Positions 35,423-45,821 of a stretch of 64,000 nt of DNA are shown piece by piece; positions within the stretch are counted from its first letter, which is position 1, and each line of letters begins with the position of its first letter. Source of the stretch: Labilibaculum sp. K2S (GTDB taxonomy: Bacteria; Bacteroidota; Bacteroidia; Bacteroidales; Marinifilaceae). A program made the position numbers and the translations under genes. The DNA is taken from positions 62,001 through 126,000 of the forward strand of contig NZ_JAUCMW010000007.1 of NCBI RefSeq assembly GCF_030372765.1, given 5' to 3'. The notes beneath the pieces were generated by a model. The model was given only the letters and a program-made list of their open reading frames with translations. It did no database searches and had not been told where the DNA came from.

Positions 35423-36421
35423 ATGAAAATACTATACGGAATTCAAGGTACCGGCAACGGACATTTAAGCCGGGCAATTGAATTGATACCTCATTTAAAA
35501 GAAGAGGCCGAAGTCGATATTCTGATTTCCGGTCTGCATCACGATTTGGAATTCAATCATCCAATTAAATACAAAAAGCAGGGCTTGGGCTTCTTTTTTG
35601 GTAAAAGCGGAGGTGTTGATATTTGGAAAACCATTCGAAAATTTAATGTTTACCGTTTTATCCGGGATATAAAATCACTTCCGGTTGAAGAGTACGATTT
35701 GGTAATCAGCGATTTTGAACCGGTTACAGCATGGGCCTGCAAGCTAAAAAAGGTATTCTGTTTAGGGCTTAGTCATCAGTCTGCAATGCTGAACAGCAGA
35801 ACCCCTTTGCCCGAAAACATAGATGCATTCGGATTTAAAATCTTAAAACACTATGCTCCATGCTCACAAAATTTAAGCTTTCATTTTAAAGAATACGGAC
35901 ACAACATGTTTACACCAATAATACGAAGGGAAATCCGCAAATTGGAAGTGCAGAACAAGGGCTTTTATGTGGTGTATCTGCCGGCTTATTCCGATGAAAA
36001 AATAATTTCGGTACTGTGCAGGTTCTCATCTACTCAATGGCTTGTTTTCTCGAAACACAGCAAACAGGCTTACCGGAAAAATAATGTTAGTATTCGGCCT
36101 GTAAATTCCGAAGAATTTATCGAAGGATTAAAAGATTGTGAGGGGGTACTTTGCGGTGCCGGTTTCGAAACACCTGCCGAAACCATGCATTTGGGCAAGA
36201 AGTTGGCGGTAATTCCGATGAAGAATCAATTCGAGCAGGTTTGTAATGCTCATGCTTTGGAAGAATTAGGTGTTCCCGTTTTTTATGATTTGGAAGAATA
36301 CAGCATTGAGTTAATCGGGCATTGGTTAAAAGAAAAGGAAAAGTCAATTCACATAAATTACCCCGATAACGCACGAAATGTGATCAAACATCTAATGAAT
36401 CATTTTACTGAGATGGCTTAG
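35423..36421 (+). CDS. Glycosyltransferase family protein (GT28/MGT-like)
   Basis: A 332-residue protein with a GT-B type N-terminal motif GIQGTGNGHLSRAIELIPHL and a C-terminal donor-binding region containing EGVLCGAGFETPAETMHLGK near residue 234. These are the marks of UDP-glycosyltransferases and MurG-like enzymes. Acceptor and sugar are unknown. It sits 57 nt after the LpxH-like gene with no terminator between, so they form an operon, probably for a surface glycolipid. A terminator follows 86 nt after the stop. Confidence 0.8.
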   Translation: MKILYGIQGTGNGHLSRAIELIPHLKEEAEVDILISGLHHDLEFNHPIKYKKQGLGFFFGKSGGVDIWKTIRKFNVYRFIRDIKSLPVEEYDLVISDFEPVTAWACKLKKVFCLGLSHQSAMLNSRTPLPENIDAFGFKILKHYAPCSQNLSFHFKEYGHNMFTPIIRREIRKLEVQNKGFYVVYLPAYSDEKIISVLCRFSSTQWLVFSKHSKQAYRKNNVSIRPVNSEEFIEGLKDCEGVLCGAGFETPAETMHLGKKLAVIPMKNQFEQVCNAHALEELGVPVFYDLEEYSIELIGHWLKEKEKSIHINYPDNARNVIKHLMNHFTEMA

Positions 36422-36507
36422 ACTGTTTACTTTTAATTCGTTAACCGGCTATTTTTCGGTTTAGAATTTTGGAGTACAGTAATTGTCTCCGATGAAATTA
36501 CAAATAT

Positions 36508-36542
36508 AAAAGCCTGCAATCCAATTTGGTTTGCAGGCTTTT
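36508..36542. terminator. Bidirectional terminator between convergent genes
   Basis: A 12-bp stem AAAAGCCTGCAA/TTGCAGGCTTTT (36508-36519 with 36531-36542) flanked by A-run and T-run, with a small inner stem CCAA/TTGG. It serves the glycosyltransferase gene on plus and the thioesterase gene on minus. Confidence 0.85.
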
Positions 36543-36561
36543 CATATTTTGAAAGCAGTTT

Positions 36562-36936
36562 TTACAGTCTGCTCATAAATTTCACCGGATCGATAATGTA
36601 TCGAATATGAAACGCGTTTCCGATGTTTCCGCCCTCGTCCGAAGCTTCAATTTCGAAACTTAGTTTCTTGCCATCTACTTTTACCAATTTAGCGGTGCAG
36701 CTAATAACAGCTCCAACTTTACTGGCTTTGCTGTGTTTGGTGTCAATTTGAATGCCGACACTATCTGTGCCTTTTTCCATTTCAGTATCGATACAGGCAA
36801 CTGCCGTATTTTCCATGAAAGCTACCATGGCCGGTGTGGCAAATACTTCCAGTTTACCGGAACCATGATGTATTGCTGTATCTGTTTTGGTCACAGTCAT
36901 AGTTTGTGTTACAGATAATCCTTCTTTTAATGCCAT
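36562..36936 (-). CDS. Hotdog-fold thioesterase (FlK-like)
   Basis: A 124-residue hotdog protein resembling fluoroacetyl-CoA thioesterase FlK. The helix FATPAMVAFMENTAVACID holds the conserved Thr and Glu, and VGIQIDTKHSKASKVG holds the conserved His. Such small enzymes hydrolyse acyl-CoA or act as housekeeping thioesterases; the substrate is unknown. It lies 31 nt downstream of prfC on the same strand, so it is probably read through from it, and a terminator follows. Confidence 0.85.
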   Translation of the reverse strand: MALKEGLSVTQTMTVTKTDTAIHHGSGKLEVFATPAMVAFMENTAVACIDTEMEKGTDSVGIQIDTKHSKASKVGAVISCTAKLVKVDGKKLSFEIEASDEGGNIGNAFHIRYIIDPVKFMSRL

Positions 36937-36967
36937 ATAAAAAATTGTTTATATCGTAGTTGGATGA

Positions 36968-38542
36968 TTAAAATTCCGATGTGAAATGGAATTCCAATTT
37001 TGGGTAATTGTTTTGTGCCATTTGCAGCATATAACCAGAGTCAGCAAGGAAAACATCCCTTCCGTGTTTATCTTTTGCAATGTATTGATATTTGGCTTTT
37101 TTAAACTCTTTTAGCTGCTCGTCATCGTTGGATTTAATCCAGCAAGCTTTGTGAAGGTTGATATGTTCCCAGCGGCATGAGGCAGTATATTCGTGTAGTA
37201 AACGATATTCAATTACTTCGAACTGCAGAGCACCCACCGTACCAATAACCTTACGGCCATTAAATTCAGAAGTGAAAAGCTGAGCAACTCCTTCATCCAT
37301 TAATTGGTCAATACCTTTTGCCAATTGTTTCGATTTCATCGGATCGGCATTCTCGATGTATTTAAACAGTTCAGGAGAGAAACTCGGAATTCCTTTAAAG
37401 TGGATCTTTTCACCTTCAGTTAAAGTATCCCCAATTTTAAAATTTCCTGTATCGTGCAAACCAACAATATCACCTGGATAGGCTTCCTCAATAATCGATT
37501 TCTTCTCGGCCATAAATGCTGTTGGACTCGAAAACTTTATTCTTTTGCCGTTTCGCACATGCAAATAAGCCGTATTTCTTCTAAATACACCCGATACAAT
37601 TTTCACAAAGGCAATACGGTCACGGTGATTTGGATCCATATTTGCGTGAATCTTAAATACAAAGCCTGAGAATTTTTCTTCTGTAGGTTCAATTACACGC
37701 TCAACAGTCTGGCAGGGACGGGGAGAAGGTGCAATCTGAATAAAAGCATCCAAAAGTTCGCGAACACCAAAGTTATTTAAAGCTGATCCGAAGAAAACAG
37801 GAGCAATTTTTGCATCCAGATATTCCTGAATATCCAGTTCAGGATAAACACCTGAAACGAGATCGAGTTCTTCGCGAAGTATTTCGGCATCATCCCCTAT
37901 GTATTCTTCCAATTTAGGATTGGAGAGATCGTCAAATTCAATGGTCTCCTGAATCGTCTGAGTTGCTGGTGTAAACAAACTCAAATTTTTCTGATAAATA
38001 TTGTAAACGCCTTTAAAATCAGGGCCCATGTTAATTGGCCAGCTTAAAGGGTTCACACTAATCTGCAATTCTGTTTCAATCTCATCAAGTAAATCAAACG
38101 CATCTTTTCCGCTACGGTCCATTTTGTTGATGAAAACAATAACCGGAGTTTTTCGCATCCTGCAAACCTGCATCAATTTTCTGGTTTGTGCCTCAACCCC
38201 TTTTGCAACATCAATAACGATAATTACACTATCACATGCTGTAAGTGTACGGAAGGTATCTTCAGCAAAATCCTGGTGACCTGGTGTATCAAGAATATTT
38301 ATTTTGTGGCCCTTGTATTCGAATCCCATTACGGAAGTTGCAACAGAAATTCCTCTCTGTCTTTCAATTTCCATGAAATCGGAAGTAGCCGTTTTTTTTA
38401 TTTTGTTAGATTTTACAGCTCCTGCAACATGAATAGCACCACCAAATAAAAGTAATTTTTCAGTTAGTGTTGTTTTTCCCGCATCCGGATGAGAAATAAT
38501 CCCAAATGTTCTTCGTCTTTTTATCTCGTCTTTAAACCCCAT
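36968..38542 (-). CDS. prfC: Peptide chain release factor 3
   Basis: A 524-residue translational GTPase that recycles RF1 and RF2 after termination. G1 is [13 protein letters not shown], switch 1 has [13 protein letters not shown]3 is [13 protein letters not shown]4 NKMDR. The RF3-specific domain II and III segments include [16 protein letters not shown] and [13 protein letters not shown], which separate it from EF-G and from TetM-like proteins. Length matches RF3 (about 530). Its -7 box is at 38574-38581, followed by about a 32-nt leader. Confidence 0.95.
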   Translation of the reverse strand: MGFKDEIKRRRTFGIISHPDAGKTTLTEKLLLFGGAIHVAGAVKSNKIKKTATSDFMEIERQRGISVATSVMGFEYKGHKINILDTPGHQDFAEDTFRTLTACDSVIIVIDVAKGVEAQTRKLMQVCRMRKTPVIVFINKMDRSGKDAFDLLDEIETELQISVNPLSWPINMGPDFKGVYNIYQKNLSLFTPATQTIQETIEFDDLSNPKLEEYIGDDAEILREELDLVSGVYPELDIQEYLDAKIAPVFFGSALNNFGVRELLDAFIQIAPSPRPCQTVERVIEPTEEKFSGFVFKIHANMDPNHRDRIAFVKIVSGVFRRNTAYLHVRNGKRIKFSSPTAFMAEKKSIIEEAYPGDIVGLHDTGNFKIGDTLTEGEKIHFKGIPSFSPELFKYIENADPMKSKQLAKGIDQLMDEGVAQLFTSEFNGRKVIGTVGALQFEVIEYRLLHEYTASCRWEHINLHKACWIKSNDDEQLKEFKKAKYQYIAKDKHGRDVFLADSGYMLQMAQNNYPKLEFHFTSEF

Positions 38543-38573
38543 CTATAGTATTTTCTTTAAAAATAAAAGCATG

Positions 38574-38581
38574 CAAAAGTA
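38574..38581 (-). promoter_or_regulatory. Possible -7 box of prfC
   Basis: TACTTTTG on the minus strand is an exact TAnnTTTG match, 31 nt before the prfC start. No clear TTTG is seen at -33. Confidence 0.4.
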
Positions 38582-38789
38582 ATCATTTTTTACTGATTAT
38601 AGGTGTTTAGCTGTCGATTAAATAGCTTGCCTTTTCAGCAGCTTAATGCACCCTATGCAAGGGTGACAGCCTAGGTATGTACTGCTTTCAAGCGCTAACG
38701 ATTGCTTAATTCAATTTGATTATTTCTGCATTTTCTTTCATTTTCTTTTTGTAGATTTACGCTTCAAAATTGCGGATAATAAAAAATTT

Positions 38790-39290
38790 ATGAAGCGAAT
38801 AGGATTACTTTCTGATACTCATGGATGGCTTGACCCGGTTGTGGTGAAGCATCTTAAAGAATGCGATGAAATATGGCATGCCGGAGATATCGGAGGAATT
38901 GAAATTGCTGATAAATTAGCTGAAATTGCACCACTTAGAGCAGTTCATGGAAATATTGACGACCATAATGTTCGCCTGATTTACCCAAAACACCAACGCT
39001 TCTTTTGCGAGGAGGTTGATGTTTGGATCACACACATTGGAGGTTATCCCAAAAATTACGATCGGAATGTAAAGCCCGAAATTTTTGAGAATGCTCCGCA
39101 ATTATTTATTTCAGGTCATTCACATATTCTTAAGGTTATTTTCGATAAAGAATTGAATCTTTTGCATATAAATCCAGGAGCATCTGGAGTTCATGGTTTC
39201 CACAAAGTGCAAACTATAGTGAAATTCACAATTGAAGCAAAGGAAATAAAAGATCTTCAAGTTGTGGAATTTGGGAGTAAGGGCAAGTAA
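38790..39290 (+). CDS. YfcE/MJ0936-type metallophosphodiesterase
   Basis: A 166-residue single-domain phosphoesterase. Metal ligands are in GLLSDTHGW, EIWHAGDIGG, VHGNIDDHN, DVWITHIGGYP and ISGHSHILK. Length and motif spacing are those of the YfcE group, which cleaves phosphodiesters in vitro. The physiological substrate is unknown. It is preceded by a 247-bp gap holding only a small ACCCT/AGGGT hairpin near 38650, and followed by an imperfect terminator. Confidence 0.88.
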   Translation: MKRIGLLSDTHGWLDPVVVKHLKECDEIWHAGDIGGIEIADKLAEIAPLRAVHGNIDDHNVRLIYPKHQRFFCEEVDVWITHIGGYPKNYDRNVKPEIFENAPQLFISGHSHILKVIFDKELNLLHINPGASGVHGFHKVQTIVKFTIEAKEIKDLQVVEFGSKGK

Positions 39291-39665
39291 AAGCACTTAA
39301 CTTACCGAAGTTCAGAAATACCTGAAAAGTCAATTTTATCAAGGGGGAATTTATTGAAAGGATGGGATAATTATGTCTCTTTTTAAGTGGTCTGAAAGCT
39401 CATGAAGATTTTTAGTTCATGCTTTTTAATATACCAAGTTTTTGTTATATTTAGATATTTAAATTTAATTATACTTAGCAGATCGTTATTTAGCTGAAAG
39501 CCTTATAAACAGCTGTAAGTCAGAATGAAGATATTTGAGTAAGATGCACAATAAAATGCATAAAAAGATCGGGAAATCCGATAATAATTTATTTATTTTG
39601 TAGACTTTTTCGAATTCGAAATAAATACCAATGAAAATATATATAAATCAAAAATTCATCAAACT
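39291..39665. other. Gene-free stretch before aconitase
   Basis: This 375-bp region contains an imperfect hairpin followed by CTTTTT at 39395-39427, probably the terminator of the phosphodiesterase gene, and a small ATCGG/CCGAT hairpin near 39570-39584. The rest is the AT-rich leader of aconitase. I see no consensus promoter I can defend. Confidence 0.5.
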
Positions 39666-41933
39666 ATGCTATTTGATTTTAAATTGATAAAATCTGTTTA
39701 CGAACAAATGCCTGAAAGGGTGAAAAATGCCCGTAAAAATTTAGGCAAACCGCTTACCTTAAGCGAGAAAATTTTATACTCCCATTTATCTGTTGAGGAA
39801 AAAGGGAATAAGTTTACAAGAGGAGAAGATTACGTGAATTTTGCTCCCGATAGAGTTGCCATGCAGGATGCGACAGCGCAAATGGCGCTTTTGCAATTTA
39901 TGAATGCAGGGAAGACTAAAGTTGCTGTACCTTCAACGGTTCATTGCGACCATTTAATTCAAGCATCAATTGGTGCTGAGAAAGATTTGGCTGATGCAAA
40001 ACAACAAAACAACGAAGTATATGATTTCTTAGAGTCTGTTTCTCAGAAATATGGAATTGGTTTTTGGAAACCAGGTGCAGGTATCATTCATCAGGTGGTT
40101 CTTGAAAATTATGCATTCCCGGGAGGAATGATGATTGGAACCGATTCTCATACCGTAAATGCAGGAGGACTGGGAATGATTGCAATTGGTGTTGGCGGTG
40201 CCGATGCTGTTGATGTGATGGCGGGAATGCCTTGGGAATTGAAAATGCCTAAATTAATAGGGGTGAAGCTGACCGGTAAATTAAGTGGTTGGGTCTCTCC
40301 TAAAGATGTAATATTAAAAGTTGCCGGAATTCTTACCGTTAAAGGGGGAACAGGTGCTATTGTTGAATATTTTGGTGAAGGTGCCGATTCAATTTCATGT
40401 ACAGGAAAAGGAACCATTTGTAATATGGGAGCAGAAATTGGGGCAACAACGTCTATTTTTGCTTACGATCGAAATATGAGTAATTATTTACGTCTTACAG
40501 GTCGTGAAGATGTTGCTGATTTGGCTGACGTTGTAATGGGGAATCTTCGTTCTGATGAGGAAGTTTATGAGAACCCTGAAAAATATTACGATCAGGTAAT
40601 CGAAATCAACTTATCCGAAATGCAGCCATATATTAACGGTCCTTTTACTCCTGATTTGGCTCACAGTTTAAGTGAATTTGGAAAGGCTGTTAAAGAAAAT
40701 AATTACCCTCAAACATTAGAGGTTGGATTAATAGGATCGTGTACCAACTCTTCTTACGAGGATCTTTCTAGAGCTGCATCTTTGGCAAAACAGGCTAAGG
40801 ATAAAAACTTGAGAGTAAAAGCAGAATTTGTGGTAACTCCGGGTTCAGAACTTGTAAGATATACAACGGAACGTGATGGTATTTTAAAGGAGTTTGAAGA
40901 CATCGGCGGAGTAATTATGGCCAATGCGTGCGGACCTTGTATCGGACAGTGGAAACGTCATACAGAGGATCCAACCCGTAAAAATTCCATTATAACTTCA
41001 TTCAATAGAAATTTTGCCAAACGAAATGATGGCAATCCAAATACTCATGGTTTTGTAGCATCACCGGAATTGGTTACTGCATTGGCTATTGCGGGAGATC
41101 TTTGCTTTAATCCGATGACCGACACTTTGATTAATGAAGATGGTGTTGAAGTGAGATTGGATGAACCAAAAGGTTTGGAATTTCCTCCAAAAGGATTCGA
41201 TATGAAGGATTCAGGCTATTTGGCTCCAGGTGCTGATGGAAGTGCTATTGTTATTAATGTGAATGAGAGTTCGGAACGTTTGCAGTTGCTTGCCCCATTT
41301 CAAGCCTGGGATGGTAAAGACTGGACTGGGTTGAATTTATTGATTAAGGCAAAAGGAAAATGTACAACTGATCATATTTCTATGGCAGGACCATGGTTAA
41401 GATACAGAGGACATTTGGATAATATCTCTAATAACATGTTGATTGGTGCCGTTAATTATTTCAATGAGGAAACCAATTCGATATTTAATCCGGTAAACGG
41501 CAAATATGAAGAAGTGCCTGTTACGGCAAGGGATTTAAAAGCCAGTGGATTGGGTTCTGTTGTGGTAGGAGATGAAAATTACGGCGAAGGCTCATCGAGA
41601 GAACACGCAGCAATGGAACCACGACATTTAGGTGTTAAGGTGGTAATCGTTCGTTCTTTCGCCAGAATTCACGAAACGAACCTTAAAAAGCAAGGTGTTT
41701 TGGGATTGACATTTGCAAACAAAGCTGATTACGATAAAATTCAGGAGAAGGATAAATTTGATGTTACCGGATTAACAGATTTCGCTCCAGGAAAACCATT
41801 GAAATTAGTTGTTACGCATGAAGATGGGACAAAAGATACAATTGTAGCGAACCATACCTATAACGATGTTCAAATTGAGTGGTTTAAAGCAGGAAGTGCT
41901 TTAAATTTAATCAGAATACAAAACGCAAAATAA
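39666..41933 (+). CDS. Aconitate hydratase (mitochondrial-type)
   Basis: A 755-residue aconitase converting citrate to isocitrate. Catalytic and cluster motifs are in order: [36 protein letters not shown] (first cluster Cys), [10 protein letters not shown] (the other two cysteines), and [17 protein letters not shown] (active-site Arg and Ser). The compact length and the motifs resemble the mitochondrial enzyme more than E. coli AcnA (891) or AcnB (865). The citrate synthase gene follows 67 nt downstream, so the oxidative TCA entry (citrate to 2-oxoglutarate, for glutamate synthesis) is encoded together. I see no isocitrate dehydrogenase gene in the window. Confidence 0.95.
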   Translation: MLFDFKLIKSVYEQMPERVKNARKNLGKPLTLSEKILYSHLSVEEKGNKFTRGEDYVNFAPDRVAMQDATAQMALLQFMNAGKTKVAVPSTVHCDHLIQASIGAEKDLADAKQQNNEVYDFLESVSQKYGIGFWKPGAGIIHQVVLENYAFPGGMMIGTDSHTVNAGGLGMIAIGVGGADAVDVMAGMPWELKMPKLIGVKLTGKLSGWVSPKDVILKVAGILTVKGGTGAIVEYFGEGADSISCTGKGTICNMGAEIGATTSIFAYDRNMSNYLRLTGREDVADLADVVMGNLRSDEEVYENPEKYYDQVIEINLSEMQPYINGPFTPDLAHSLSEFGKAVKENNYPQTLEVGLIGSCTNSSYEDLSRAASLAKQAKDKNLRVKAEFVVTPGSELVRYTTERDGILKEFEDIGGVIMANACGPCIGQWKRHTEDPTRKNSIITSFNRNFAKRNDGNPNTHGFVASPELVTALAIAGDLCFNPMTDTLINEDGVEVRLDEPKGLEFPPKGFDMKDSGYLAPGADGSAIVINVNESSERLQLLAPFQAWDGKDWTGLNLLIKAKGKCTTDHISMAGPWLRYRGHLDNISNNMLIGAVNYFNEETNSIFNPVNGKYEEVPVTARDLKASGLGSVVVGDENYGEGSSREHAAMEPRHLGVKVVIVRSFARIHETNLKKQGVLGLTFANKADYDKIQEKDKFDVTGLTDFAPGKPLKLVVTHEDGTKDTIVANHTYNDVQIEWFKAGSALNLIRIQNAK

Positions 41934-42000
41934 ACAATAAACATTTCCTAACGTGAAATCAGTCTCCCCGGTTGGTTTCCAAACATAAAGTTTAGACCAT

Positions 42001-43329
42001 ATGAAAAAAACATTAAAACAAACTTTGTTCAAAAAAATTAAGGAACATAGACCTAGGACAAAAAGATTACTGGAAGAATACGGGGATGTAGTTGTTGATC
42101 AGGTTACCATATCCCAAATAATTGGAGGAATGAGGGGACTGAAATCTTTGGTTACAGATATCTCTTATCTTGATCCGGATGAAGGGATACGTTACAGAGG
42201 ATTTACATTGGATGAAGTAATTAAAGGCTTACCGAAACCTAAAGGGGGCGACATGCCTTATGTTGAGGGATTGTTTTATTTACTCCTTACCGGAGATATT
42301 CCAAATCAGGAAGAGGTAATGCAGGTTGTGGATGAATTTAGCAAGCGTAGAATTGTACCTCGCTATGTTTATGAGGTAATTGATTCATTTCCATGCTGCA
42401 GTCATCCAATGGCCATCTTTTCAACTGCCATTCTTACATTAAACAGAGAATCTGTTTTTAACAGACAGTACCATGCCGGATTAAATAAGAAGGAGTATTG
42501 GGATGCAACCTATGAAGATGCATTAAATTTGCTTGCTAAACTTCCCGAGATAGCTTCTTACATTTATAATAAATTGTATCGTCAGGGACCAAGAATTCAA
42601 TCCAATCCTAATTTGGATATGGGAGCCAATTTTGCTCACATGATGGGCGTTGCAAAGCCTTACGACGATGTGTCCCGTTTGCATTTCATTATTCATAGTG
42701 ATCATGAAAGTGGTAATGTGAGTGCGCATACAGGTCATCTGGTAGCCAGCTCATTATCAGACATCTATCTTTCTATATCTGCAATGATTAATGGTTTGGC
42801 TGGTCCATTGCATGGTCTTGCCAATCAGGAGGTTTTAAGATGGCTGCAAGAGGTAATGGATAAAATGGACAATCGGATTCCTACTAAAGAAGAGATGACC
42901 CAGTTCGTATGGGATACATTAAACTCGGGTCAGGTAATTCCTGGTTTTGGTCATGCTGTATTGCGTAAGACTGATCCAAGATATATGCTTCAGCGTGAGT
43001 TTAGTTTGAAACATTTGCCTGAGGATCCTATTTTTAAATATGCGGATATGCTGTATCAAGTAGTGCCGGATATTCTTAAAGAGCATGGTAAGGCGAAGAA
43101 TCCCTGGCCAAACGTTGATGCACAATCTGGTGTAATTCAGTGGCACTACGGGGTTACTGAATATGATTTTTATACCGTTCTCTTCGGGATTGGCCGTTCA
43201 ATTGGTATTTGTGCTAATGTGATTTGGGACAGAGCTTTAGGATATCCTTTGGAAAGACCAAAATCAATCACAACTGATATGTTGGAGAAGATTGCCGGTA
43301 TTAAGAAAATGGCGGAAGCTGAAGAATAA
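42001..43329 (+). CDS. Citrate synthase (eukaryotic type)
   Basis: A 442-residue citrate synthase that condenses oxaloacetate and acetyl-CoA. Catalytic residues are visible in NGLAGPLHGLANQEVLRWL (His), IPGFGHAVLRKTDPRY (His) and NVDAQSGVIQWHYG (Asp). The sequence GGMRGLKSLVTDISYLDPDEGIRYRGFTL and the length place it with the dimeric eukaryotic-type enzymes, not the hexameric E. coli GltA. It is in an operon with aconitase and ends with a strong terminator. Confidence 0.94.
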   Translation: MKKTLKQTLFKKIKEHRPRTKRLLEEYGDVVVDQVTISQIIGGMRGLKSLVTDISYLDPDEGIRYRGFTLDEVIKGLPKPKGGDMPYVEGLFYLLLTGDIPNQEEVMQVVDEFSKRRIVPRYVYEVIDSFPCCSHPMAIFSTAILTLNRESVFNRQYHAGLNKKEYWDATYEDALNLLAKLPEIASYIYNKLYRQGPRIQSNPNLDMGANFAHMMGVAKPYDDVSRLHFIIHSDHESGNVSAHTGHLVASSLSDIYLSISAMINGLAGPLHGLANQEVLRWLQEVMDKMDNRIPTKEEMTQFVWDTLNSGQVIPGFGHAVLRKTDPRYMLQREFSLKHLPEDPIFKYADMLYQVVPDILKEHGKAKNPWPNVDAQSGVIQWHYGVTEYDFYTVLFGIGRSIGICANVIWDRALGYPLERPKSITTDMLEKIAGIKKMAEAEE

Positions 43330-43348
43330 TTATGATATCATAGGACTG

Positions 43349-43380
43349 AGCTGATTTCTGAAATGAAATCAGCTTTTTTT
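43349..43380 (+). terminator. Intrinsic terminator after citrate synthase
   Basis: A 10-bp stem AGCTGATTTC/GAAATCAGCT (43349-43358 with 43365-43374) with a 6-nt loop and a run of seven T. Confidence 0.9.
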
Positions 43381-43390
43381 ATGCAAAAAA

Positions 43391-43430
43391 AAAACTGCAT
43401 AAAAGTTGGTGAAGACTTTTATACAGTTTT
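43391..43430. repeat. Second hairpin just after the citrate synthase terminator
   Basis: A 16-bp stem with a single mismatch (43391-43406 with 43415-43430) and an 8-nt loop. It lies only 10 nt after the terminator tail and has no strong T-run, so it is not an obvious second terminator. It could be the start of a separate small transcript. Confidence 0.55.
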
Positions 43431-43447
43431 GCGCAAAAACTAACAAT

Positions 43448-43525
43448 ATGGAAAACGTTCCAATGAATTCTAACTTAATTCCGAAAGAAAAGAGAACTAC
43501 TTTAAATCCTGCTACACAATTCTAA
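43448..43525 (+). CDS. Possible 25-codon peptide
   Basis: An ATG opens a 25-residue frame (MENVPMNSNLIPKEKRTTL then NPATQF) that ends inside the left side of a 16-bp inverted repeat. There is no recognised family and no clear promoter. A short peptide ending at a hairpin recalls leader peptides, but the next plus-strand gene is more than 7 kb away, so regulation of a downstream gene is unlikely. It may simply be chance. The rest of the 495-bp gap (43330-43824) also holds two stem-loops and the terminator of the next minus-strand gene, and otherwise nothing I can support. Confidence 0.25.
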   Translation: MENVPMNSNLIPKEKRTTLNPATQF

Positions 43526-43556
43526 CCCTAACCTAAACCAAGCAGGATTTAAAGTA
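43498..43556. repeat. 16-bp inverted repeat with 27-nt loop
   Basis: Arms TACTTTAAATCCTGCT (43498-43513) and AGCAGGATTTAAAGTA (43541-43556) pair perfectly. The loop is A- and C-rich. No T-run follows, so it is not a standard terminator; a structured RNA or protein-binding site is possible. Confidence 0.7.
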
Positions 43557-43781
43557 TTCTCGTAGCAGAAACACATACTACTATACTAATCCGTCCCATT
43601 TCACAATTTGGTCAGAAACCTTATTGTGATATCCCTTTCGCCTTACAAATATGGATGTTTTTTTAGAGAGAAAAATCATTGGTTTTACCCAATGTACAGG
43701 GTGTAAATACTCAAAAAAAATGGGTGATTTACGCCATTTTAATTATTTGTATTATGTAATTGTTTGGTGGTGAGCAGATAG

Positions 43782-43815
43782 GAAAAGAAAAGCCAATCGG
43801 TATTCGATTGGCTTT
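43782..43815 (-). terminator. Intrinsic terminator of the Cys-rich protein gene
   Basis: On the minus strand an 11-bp stem (43815-43805 with 43799-43789) with a 5-nt loop is followed by TTTTCTTTTCC. It lies 10 nt after the stop of the Cys-rich gene. Confidence 0.85.
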
Positions 43816-43824
43816 ACATGTAGA

Positions 43825-45621
43825 TTATTTTTCAGAGGAAATAAGCAATCCCCGAATTTCAAGTTCTAATTTCTCCAGATCTTTACCAACCTGGGTTTTT
43901 ATATTTTTAAATTTACCGGTTATATTATTCGATAAATTTTTATAGTAATCAACCCCGTTTAAAAGGTTGTCTTTGTACTTTTCAAGAGATCTAAGTTGTT
44001 TCGCTACAGGATTATGAAGCTCATCAATTTGTTCTTTTAAATAGTCGATATACAGACTCATTTCTTTTATGAACATATGAGGCCGGTCTGTTCTAACAAT
44101 CAAATTCGTTCGATTGTAAATGTGATCAATCATTTCCTTCAATTTAGCTTTTTTCGAAAAATAGGCTAGATTTGGTCCCGGACAAATCGAAACTCCATCA
44201 CCATCTGCTTTTGTATCGATATGATTAACCAAAAAAGCAGATGCCGATAAACCTTTACACAAACAGGTTTTTTCAAGAAGTAAACTAATTTCTTTTTCGT
44301 ATTCTTTTTCCGGAAGATTTTTATCTTTTAAATCAGCCAGTTTTAACTTCTGGTATTGAATAGACGCTGTGCAAATAGGTTTTTCAGTAAACTCAGTATT
44401 GGCTAACATGTATTTTTTTGTGCATGCGCTTCCTGGCTTATTTTCTGCAAATTTCTTGAGAACATCTCTGTCTCTGGTGTTTGAAACAAGGTTGTTGTAA
44501 CGAACGCCTAAAGGAGAAGCATGACTAAGCTTTAAATCCTTTTCCTGAGCTTCCTCAAGTAGGTGTAGGGTGTTTTCATCAACTTCGCAAGCTTCAGGAA
44601 CTAAAAGAAACGGAGTTCCCCAGCCAATGGAATCAAGATTGTAATGGTTCATTAGAAAATCTTGCTCTTCAGCTGTTCCAACTCCACCTTGAGCGGTGAT
44701 TCTTATGTCTAAATTTGATTTTGGGCAGGCTCTTTCTTTTCCTTTTAGAGCTTGAAATAAAATCTCGCTAAGAGTTACTTTTAATTCCTCTCTGTTATTC
44801 TTGAATTCTTCAAGAATTGGGCCCATTAAAAAACCATCGGTTGCAAAAGCATGACCGCCGCAGTTCAGACCGGATTCAATTCGGAACTCCGAAATCCAGA
44901 TTCCTTTTTTAGCAAGGAATTTACCTTGTATTAAAGCAGAGCGGTAATCGCTGACTTTAAGAACAATTTTCTTCTTTATATAGCCGGTTTCATCCGGATA
45001 AAAGTCTTCAAATTGCTCTAAATAGCCATATAAGCGTGGGTTCATCCCGGCAGATAAAACCATGGAGCTCTCCAGGTTACTCATGGCAAATCCACGAAGA
45101 GCTGCATGTGCATCGTTATATTCTGCAGGTAATTGCTCACCTTCATAAAAGTTATCTTTGTCTAGCTTGGTCATGATGTTTACATCAATAGAACCAAGAG
45201 GTAGATTTTTTACCAACCATTCTTTCGCTTCTTTTACGTAAGAATTGCCTTCAAATTTTTCTTTAAATTCTTTTTTCACTTCTGAAAAATCAGGAAGTAA
45301 ATCAAGATATTCCTCAAGATTTTCTTTCTTTTCTTGTACGGATGTTTTTAGATTCTCAAATTTCTCTTTTACGATCTTATCTATCAAATTGAGGTACGAG
45401 GTGATTCTTTCTGCACGAAAATCTTTAGTTTTCTCCGAAATTGGTAAAAATGGTAAGCTGAGTTTATTGCAATACAATTCTCTCATTTTCTCAAGTAAAA
45501 TATCATCAACAATTGAAACAACTGATGATATTCCTAAATGAGCCACTTTTACAGGAGTGTCCACCGTAAATCCTGTTCCCATTACTGGGATGTGGAAACT
45601 ATGTCCTAAAATTTTACTCAT
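43825..45621 (-). CDS. Large Cys-rich protein of unknown function, possibly FMN-barrel-like
   Basis: A 598-residue soluble protein I do not recognise. The start region SFHIPVMGTGFTVDTPVKVAHLGI resembles the opening strand of nitronate monooxygenase/2-nitropropane dioxygenase TIM barrels, and IESGLNCGGHAFATDGFLMGP and RITAQGGVGTAEEQDFLM fit later barrel strands with Gly-rich phosphate-binding loops. About ten cysteines (for example in GLNCGGH, TCLCKGL and SICPGPN) could bind a cluster. A charged helical insert (about 75-165) and a coiled C-terminus follow. A flavin oxidoreductase is a guess. The start is ATG 45621; a TTG 33 nt upstream is weaker. It is monocistronic. Confidence 0.6.
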   Translation of the reverse strand: MSKILGHSFHIPVMGTGFTVDTPVKVAHLGISSVVSIVDDILLEKMRELYCNKLSLPFLPISEKTKDFRAERITSYLNLIDKIVKEKFENLKTSVQEKKENLEEYLDLLPDFSEVKKEFKEKFEGNSYVKEAKEWLVKNLPLGSIDVNIMTKLDKDNFYEGEQLPAEYNDAHAALRGFAMSNLESSMVLSAGMNPRLYGYLEQFEDFYPDETGYIKKKIVLKVSDYRSALIQGKFLAKKGIWISEFRIESGLNCGGHAFATDGFLMGPILEEFKNNREELKVTLSEILFQALKGKERACPKSNLDIRITAQGGVGTAEEQDFLMNHYNLDSIGWGTPFLLVPEACEVDENTLHLLEEAQEKDLKLSHASPLGVRYNNLVSNTRDRDVLKKFAENKPGSACTKKYMLANTEFTEKPICTASIQYQKLKLADLKDKNLPEKEYEKEISLLLEKTCLCKGLSASAFLVNHIDTKADGDGVSICPGPNLAYFSKKAKLKEMIDHIYNRTNLIVRTDRPHMFIKEMSLYIDYLKEQIDELHNPVAKQLRSLEKYKDNLLNGVDYYKNLSNNITGKFKNIKTQVGKDLEKLELEIRGLLISSEK

Positions 45622-45821
45622 GTAATTATTTATTGATTTTATGATTTTGGACAAAATTTTATAGCTAAAACAAAGGTGTTCAGCTATAAAAATGCCTTGC
45701 GCAAGTTAGCCAATTTGCCAACGATATCAAAGCTATTCTACGTATTTATATGCCTTATTCAGGAAAAGTAAATAAAACATGAATAAGATAGAAAGCCTGA
45801 TGAATAAAGAGAAAACGGCAG

